Source of the DNA: Bdellovibrio sp. CG10_big_fil_rev_8_21_14_0_10_47_8
GTDB taxonomy: Bacteria > Bdellovibrionota > Bdellovibrionia > Bdellovibrionales > Bdellovibrionaceae
Assembly: GCA_002773975.1 (NCBI GenBank)
Contig: PEZR01000129.1
Coordinates: 1 to 9,978, forward strand
Direction of reading: 5' to 3'
DNA length: 9,978 nt
Position numbers and translations under genes: made by a program. The notes under the pieces are model-generated. The model saw only the letters and a list, made by a program, of their open reading frames with translations. It was not told the DNA's origin and ran no database searches. Each line of letters begins with the position of its first letter. Position 1 is the stretch's first letter. This document shows positions 5,705 to 9,978 of the stretch, one piece after another.

Positions 5705-8251
5705 ATGATTCGAACTGTGTTGGTTTTTTGCGCAACTTGTTTTTGGCTGCAAACATCAACGGCGTCTTTGAACGAGACCTCTTTGACGAACTCTTTTCCT
5801 TCCATCGCTCGAGCTGACCGTGCTGAATCGATTTTAGCTGAAATGACCCTGTCTGAAAAAATCTCTGTCTTGAGTGGTGACGGCGCTTTCTCAACGCCGG
5901 GAATTCAAAGGCTGGGTGTGCCTTCCTTGAAAATGATGGATGGCCCCCTGGGAGTCCGTTTTGGTGGGTATACAGCCTTCCCTGCTGGCGTCGCCATGGC
6001 TTCAAGTTTTGATCCTGATTTGATCGAACAAGTCGGAGCAGCCATCGCTCGTGATGCCAAAGCCGATGGTCGCAATATGCTCTTGGGTCCCTGTGTGGAA
6101 ATTGCCCGCATGCCCCTGAGTGGTCGGATCTTTGAGGCCTTTGGTGAAGACCCCTACTTGTCCGCTCAACTCACCAAATCTTATGTCTCAGGCGTGCAGT
6201 CTGAAAATGTGATCGCCACCACCAAACACTTTGCAGTCAACGATCAAGAACTGATGAGAATGTCCGTGGATTCCAAGGTCGGCGAAAGAGCTCTTCGAGA
6301 GATTCATTTGCTTCCCTTTGAGGCCGCTGTCGACGCCGGAACTGGGTCCATCATGTCGGCCTACAACCAGCTCAATGGCCATTATGCTTCGGAAAATCCC
6401 TGGCTCTTAAATAAAGTTTTAAAACAGGATTGGGGCTTTCAAGGTTTTGTGGTGTCTGACTGGGGTGCCACCAAAAGCACTCTGCCATCCGCGTTGGCTG
6501 GCCTTGATATTGAAATGCCTTGGGGCACTTATTTTGGAACGCCTCTGCAGCAAGCCGTTCTCAGTGGTTTGATCTCGGAACAAGTCGTGAACGAAAAAGT
6601 TTTGCGAATTCTTCACACCATGGAACAAGTCGGCCTGCTTGACTCCAACAAGTCAACGCTCGCGCAACACAACCCCGAGCAAAAAGTGCAACAAGATTTA
6701 GCTCTCAAGGCCGCTCAGGACGGACTTGTTTTGCTGCAGAATAAAGACAACTTGTTGCCTTTGCGCCCGAATTTGCAAAAGCTTGCATTTATCGGAAGTG
6801 CGGCCATGGTCGCTCGCACCGGGGGCGGCGGAAGCTCTTTTGTCCACACAGATCGCAAGGTTTCCCCCATGGCCGGATGGCAACAACGTCAGTCTGAAAT
6901 TGGCGGCCATCTTCAGGCGACATGGACTGCGGGCGAGGTCTTTGCCCCCGACCTGACCACAGTCCCAGAAAGTTACCTCTCTCATCGATCTGGCTCGGGA
7001 TCTGCGGCTGGGTTGATGGCAGAATATTATGAGAATACGGATCTCAGTGGAAAACCTGCGGCGGTTACGATTGAAAAACAAATTTCATTTTCATGGGACT
7101 GGGGACGTCCAGCGGGAGTATCAACAAACTCTTACTCGGCTCGATTTTCAGGTTCTCTGACAGTGCCTCGGTCTGGCAATTATGAGTTGGTCTTTTCATA
7201 CGATGATGGCCTTCGTGTTTGGGTGGATGATCAGCTGGTCCATGATGATTGGAAAAGTCATGATGGAATCCAAGCTGTTCAGTTTGCGAGAATTCCACTG
7301 ACTCTGAAATCTTCTGTCGCTCATCATTTAAAAATTGAATATCTTCAGATCGATACTTTGGCGACCCTGCAGATGGCCCTGCGAGAACCGGATAACAAAG
7401 GAATCCTTGAAGATCCTTTAGCGGTAGCGGTTCAACTGGCGAAAACTTCGGAAGTGGCAGTGGTCTTTGTCGGTCTTGGCCCCAAAATCGAGAGCGAAGG
7501 TTTTGACCGGGCGTCTTTGTCTTTGCCCTTCGGCGAGGACGAGTTGATCACCAAGGTCGCAGCGGCGAATCCCAATACGGTCGTCGTTGTTTTCTCGGGC
7601 ACTCCGATTCTGATGCCATGGAAGGACAAGGTAAAATCTATTCTCATGGCTTGGTACCCTGGCCAGGAAGCTGGCCTTGCGGTGAGCGATGCGCTGTTGG
7701 GAAAAGTCAATCCATCAGGAAAGCTGCCGATGACTTTCCCGGAAAGCTGGGCGCAAAATCCAACGGCTTCGACTTACCCCGGTGATGGCATCACCGCGGA
7801 TTATGCCGAAGGACTGTATGTAGGTTATCGCTATTACGAGAAAAAAAATCTGCAACCTCTGTTTCCGTTTGGTTTTGGACTTTCCTATACCCAGTTTCAG
7901 CTCAGCGAGCTGAAGGTCAAAGTGCTGCAAAGCCAAAGTATTGATCCCTTGATGGAAGTCACGGTAATGGTCAAAAACGCCGGCCTCCGAGCGGGGGCCG
8001 AAGTTGCTCAAGTTTACATTGCACCTGAAAACAGCAAGGTTGATCGTCCCGTTCAGGAACTAAAAGCATTTGCAAAGGTTGCCTTGAATCCGGGGGAATC
8101 AAAAGCGGTCACCTTCCGTTTGTCGCAGAGATCTTTTGCCTATTGGAATGAAGCTCTTTCTCAGTGGACAGCAGATCCTGGCAGTTATGAAATTCGCGTG
8201 GGCACGTCATCACAGGATTTGCCGCTGAAAGAAACTGTTACTCTTCAATAA
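5705..8251 (+). CDS. Secreted GH3 family beta-glucosidase-type hydrolase with PA14 domain
   Basis: An 848-residue glycoside hydrolase of family 3, expected to cleave non-reducing terminal beta-linked glucose or a similar sugar with retention. Residues 1-20 look like a signal peptide ending STA, so it should act in the periplasm or outside the cell. The (alpha/beta)8 domain spans about 35-320, with substrate-binding blocks GRIFEAFGEDP (140-150), KHFAVND (174-180) and the nucleophile Asp252 in VVSDWG. The second domain begins near 330 and is interrupted by a PA14-like beta-sandwich at about 434-560 (AEYYE..., SYDDGLRVWVDD 498-509), then resumes with ESEGFDR (596-602), whose Glu is the acid/base candidate. 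An Fn3-like domain closes the protein (about 735-848, with NAGLRAGAEVAQVY and the RPVQELKAF motif). The same order (GH3 A, split B with PA14, Fn3) is known from yeast and bacterial beta-glucosidases. Exact sugar specificity cannot be read from sequence. It overlaps the 3' end of ptsI by 14 bases. Confidence 0.95.
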   Translation: MIRTVLVFCATCFWLQTSTASLNETSLTNSFPSIARADRAESILAEMTLSEKISVLSGDGAFSTPGIQRLGVPSLKMMDGPLGVRFGGYTAFPAGVAMASSFDPDLIEQVGAAIARDAKADGRNMLLGPCVEIARMPLSGRIFEAFGEDPYLSAQLTKSYVSGVQSENVIATTKHFAVNDQELMRMSVDSKVGERALREIHLLPFEAAVDAGTGSIMSAYNQLNGHYASENPWLLNKVLKQDWGFQGFVVSDWGATKSTLPSALAGLDIEMPWGTYFGTPLQQAVLSGLISEQVVNEKVLRILHTMEQVGLLDSNKSTLAQHNPEQKVQQDLALKAAQDGLVLLQNKDNLLPLRPNLQKLAFIGSAAMVARTGGGGSSFVHTDRKVSPMAGWQQRQSEIGGHLQATWTAGEVFAPDLTTVPESYLSHRSGSGSAAGLMAEYYENTDLSGKPAAVTIEKQISFSWDWGRPAGVSTNSYSARFSGSLTVPRSGNYELVFSYDDGLRVWVDDQLVHDDWKSHDGIQAVQFARIPLTLKSSVAHHLKIEYLQIDTLATLQMALREPDNKGILEDPLAVAVQLAKTSEVAVVFVGLGPKIESEGFDRASLSLPFGEDELITKVAAANPNTVVVVFSGTPILMPWKDKVKSILMAWYPGQEAGLAVSDALLGKVNPSGKLPMTFPESWAQNPTASTYPGDGITADYAEGLYVGYRYYEKKNLQPLFPFGFGLSYTQFQLSELKVKVLQSQSIDPLMEVTVMVKNAGLRAGAEVAQVYIAPENSKVDRPVQELKAFAKVALNPGESKAVTFRLSQRSFAYWNEALSQWTADPGSYEIRVGTSSQDLPLKETVTLQ

Positions 8252-9860
8252 GAAGACGACGAATACGCAAAAGCGAGTTGGGGTTCATGCTCAACTCGCG
8301 CACCCCGTGATCCATCAACCACTTTGCACCCACCGGATCCGAAGCCATCTCTCCACACACGCCCACCGAAAGATCATGAGATTTTGCATCTTGAATAATT
8401 TTTTCCATGGTCTTTAAAACCGCCGGGTTCATGAACTGATAAAGATCAGCAAGATCACTGTTCATTCGATCCACCGCTAAAATATACTGAGTCAAATCGT
8501 TGGTCCCAACACTGACAAAATCGACCAAGGCTGAAAACTCGGGAATCATTAATGCACTGGCCGGGGTTTCCACCATCATCCCCACCTGAAAATCACTGGT
8601 AACCTTCAGTTCTTGCTTCAAGCTCTTGATCAAACTTTGAGCCTGCTGGATTTCCTCGATATTGGTCACCATCGGGAACATGATTTTGAGTTTTCCGTGG
8701 GAGCTCGCCCTCAACAAGGCTCGCAATTGAGTTTTAAATAAATCCAAATGCCTTAAGCACAGACGAAGTCCCCGAACACCCAGAAAAGGATTTTCTTCTT
8801 TCGCAAGATTCAAATAGGGAATCTGTTTGTCCCCGCCAATATCCAGAGTGCGAATAATCACCGGCCACTGGGGATTGAACTGCAGAACTTTTTTGTAAAT
8901 TTCAAATTGTTCGTCTTCACTGGGGGCCGTTGCTCTTTCTAAAAACAAAAATTCAGTTCGAAACAGACCCACGCCCTCAGCCCCTTGGGCCGCAGCCAGG
9001 GGAAGATCATGGACAGAGGTAATATTGGCTTCGAGATGAACAATTTCTTTTTCTCGATTAAGAATTGGTTGGTCTTTGTATTTTTGAAGCTCCTTTTTTT
9101 CGACTTGGTCTCTTTCCATCAATGACTGAATCTCGTTTTTCGTCTGATCGCTGGGATTCAAATACAAGGTGCCTCTGGTGGCATTGAGCGCCAAGAGATC
9201 TTTATTTTTGATTTTTTCAAAAACCTGCACAACCCCAACAAGTGTTGGAATACCATAGGTCTTGGCCAAAATAACGGTGTGCGAAGTTCTTTGATTGGCC
9301 TCGAGCACAAGACCCTGAACCTTTTTTTTATCCATGGAAGCAAAATCAGAGGGCGTTAAATCCTGAGCGATAAGAATACATTTTTCATTCAGAGCTTGAG
9401 CATCTTGCTGCAAAGCCTGTGGACCCAAACTTAAGGCCACCTGAAGACGGCTCTTCAGATCTCTGAGATCCAATGCTCGCTCTCGCAAATAGCTGTCCGA
9501 CATGGCCGCCATCATTTGCGCGTATTTTTCAAAAACAATCTCAACAGCCCAAATTGACTTCCAAGAGTTCTGGCGGATTTCAGTTTCAAGGTCGGACAAA
9601 ATCTCGGGGTCTTCTGTGAATAGATACTGGGACTCGAATATCTGAGCTTCCTCATCACTCAATTCCTGGGCTGTTTTTTTGATAAGGTCTTGCAGCTGCT
9701 GCTGAACCCGAGGAAGACAAGACTGAAAATAGCTCCACTCTTTGGATGCATCTGTGTTTTTTTCGGCGCGAATTTCAACGGCTACTGGATGCCAACAGAC
9801 TGCTGGAGCCAATGCAAACCCGGGTGAAACCGAAATACCCTGCAGAACTTGAGCACTCAT
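8238..9860 (-). CDS. ptsI: PTS enzyme I (phosphoenolpyruvate-protein phosphotransferase)
   Basis: A cytoplasmic enzyme of 540 residues, slightly shorter than the usual 570. It takes phosphate from PEP onto a His and passes it to HPr, the first steps of the sugar phosphotransferase system. The N-terminal part (about 1-230) holds the HPr-binding helices and the phosphohistidine His194 in TSHTVILAK. The C-terminal PEP-binding barrel has GVGLFRTEFLF (296-306, Arg301), RTLDIGGDK (337-345), ENPFLGVRGLR (356-366), the Mg ligand Glu431 in METPAS, GTNDLTQY (452-459) and the catalytic CGEMA (502-506). The start overlaps the stop of ptsH as ATGA and has no clear Shine-Dalgarno site, implying translational coupling. 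There is no GAF domain, so it is enzyme I proper rather than the nitrogen paralogue PtsP. The residues just before TSH are unusual (NQR in place of the usual GGx). The 3' end overlaps the GH3 gene. Confidence 0.95.
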   Translation of the reverse strand: MSAQVLQGISVSPGFALAPAVCWHPVAVEIRAEKNTDASKEWSYFQSCLPRVQQQLQDLIKKTAQELSDEEAQIFESQYLFTEDPEILSDLETEIRQNSWKSIWAVEIVFEKYAQMMAAMSDSYLRERALDLRDLKSRLQVALSLGPQALQQDAQALNEKCILIAQDLTPSDFASMDKKKVQGLVLEANQRTSHTVILAKTYGIPTLVGVVQVFEKIKNKDLLALNATRGTLYLNPSDQTKNEIQSLMERDQVEKKELQKYKDQPILNREKEIVHLEANITSVHDLPLAAAQGAEGVGLFRTEFLFLERATAPSEDEQFEIYKKVLQFNPQWPVIIRTLDIGGDKQIPYLNLAKEENPFLGVRGLRLCLRHLDLFKTQLRALLRASSHGKLKIMFPMVTNIEEIQQAQSLIKSLKQELKVTSDFQVGMMVETPASALMIPEFSALVDFVSVGTNDLTQYILAVDRMNSDLADLYQFMNPAVLKTMEKIIQDAKSHDLSVGVCGEMASDPVGAKWLMDHGVRELSMNPNSLLRIRRLLIEE

Positions 9861-9978
9861 GTGGTGGGGGCCACTTGGAATTGAGATTCGACCAATTGAA
9901 CCAAGGCTGCCAGAGCCTCGCTCTCGTCAGCGCCATCGACTTGCAGCAAAAACTCGGAGTCTTTTTGCAGGCCCAGAG
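9857..9978 (-). CDS. ptsH: Phosphocarrier protein HPr, C-terminal part
   Basis: The minus-strand frame entering from the right edge gives 39 residues and a TGA at 9859-9857. It reads LGLQKDSEFLLQVDGADESE followed by ALAALVQLVESQF and a short Thr-rich tail. This is the typical end of HPr: the L-GL-xG-x-hydrophobic segment, then a strand ending in G-x-DE, then an amphipathic helix with AxxxLxxLhexxF. The phosphorylated His15 and regulatory Ser46 regions lie outside the window. The stop overlaps the ptsI ATG by 4 bases, the classic order ptsH-ptsI, so HPr is both the co-transcribed neighbour and the phosphate acceptor of enzyme I. Confidence 0.85.
   Translation of the reverse strand, partial: LGLQKDSEFLLQVDGADESEALAALVQLVESQFQVAPTT

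Noticed and set aside
5264..5752. Minus-strand open frame of 162 codons over the metallopeptidase N-terminus and the divergent region
   Set aside because: Overlaps the lipoprotein gene in another frame and the GH3 start on the opposite strand; no RBS or recognisable domain.

Overview
The window is about 10 kb of bacterial chromosome with ordinary protein-coding organisation. It has no RNA genes, insertion sequences or CRISPR. It is rich in exported proteins of unknown function and contains one PTS phosphorelay operon and one secreted glycoside hydrolase. GC content looks moderate (about half), start codons are ATG and Shine-Dalgarno sites are strong and G-rich. Small Sec-exported unknowns, a lipoprotein metallopeptidase and a ptsH-ptsI pair together would suit a Gram-negative of the Bdellovibrionota or a related deltaproteobacterial-type lineage. 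That is an impression, not a demonstrated assignment.

Left part (1-2700, + strand): the 3' end of a membrane protein; an uncharacterised protein with two membrane segments; a cysteine-containing secreted protein (258 aa); and a small secreted protein (137 aa). A strong hairpin separates the last two. Middle part (2777-5403, - strand): a secreted protein made of three degenerate repeats of about 88 residues, with its own sigma70-like promoter, and upstream of it a lipoprotein of 533 aa. The lipoprotein carries a HEFAH zinc-protease motif plus a Tyr/Glu block that matches the spacing of anthrax lethal factor. Right part: a 301-bp divergent region leads into a secreted GH3 beta-glucosidase-type enzyme with an inserted PA14 domain (+). 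This converges, with a 14-bp overlap of the 3' ends, on ptsI (enzyme I, -). ptsI is preceded through an ATGA overlap by ptsH (HPr, partial, running off the right edge).

Functionally, HPr and enzyme I form one phosphotransfer chain from PEP. The GH3 enzyme would release sugars from beta-glycosides outside the cytoplasm, but the sequence shows no direct regulatory link to the PTS genes. The four exported unknowns share a nearly identical translation-initiation leader (GG[AG]GGTC[TC]T, with a following C in three) directly in front of, or 3 nt from, the ATG. The most interesting items are the lethal-factor-like metallopeptidase lipoprotein, the three-repeat protein, and a deviation in the phosphohistidine motif of enzyme I.
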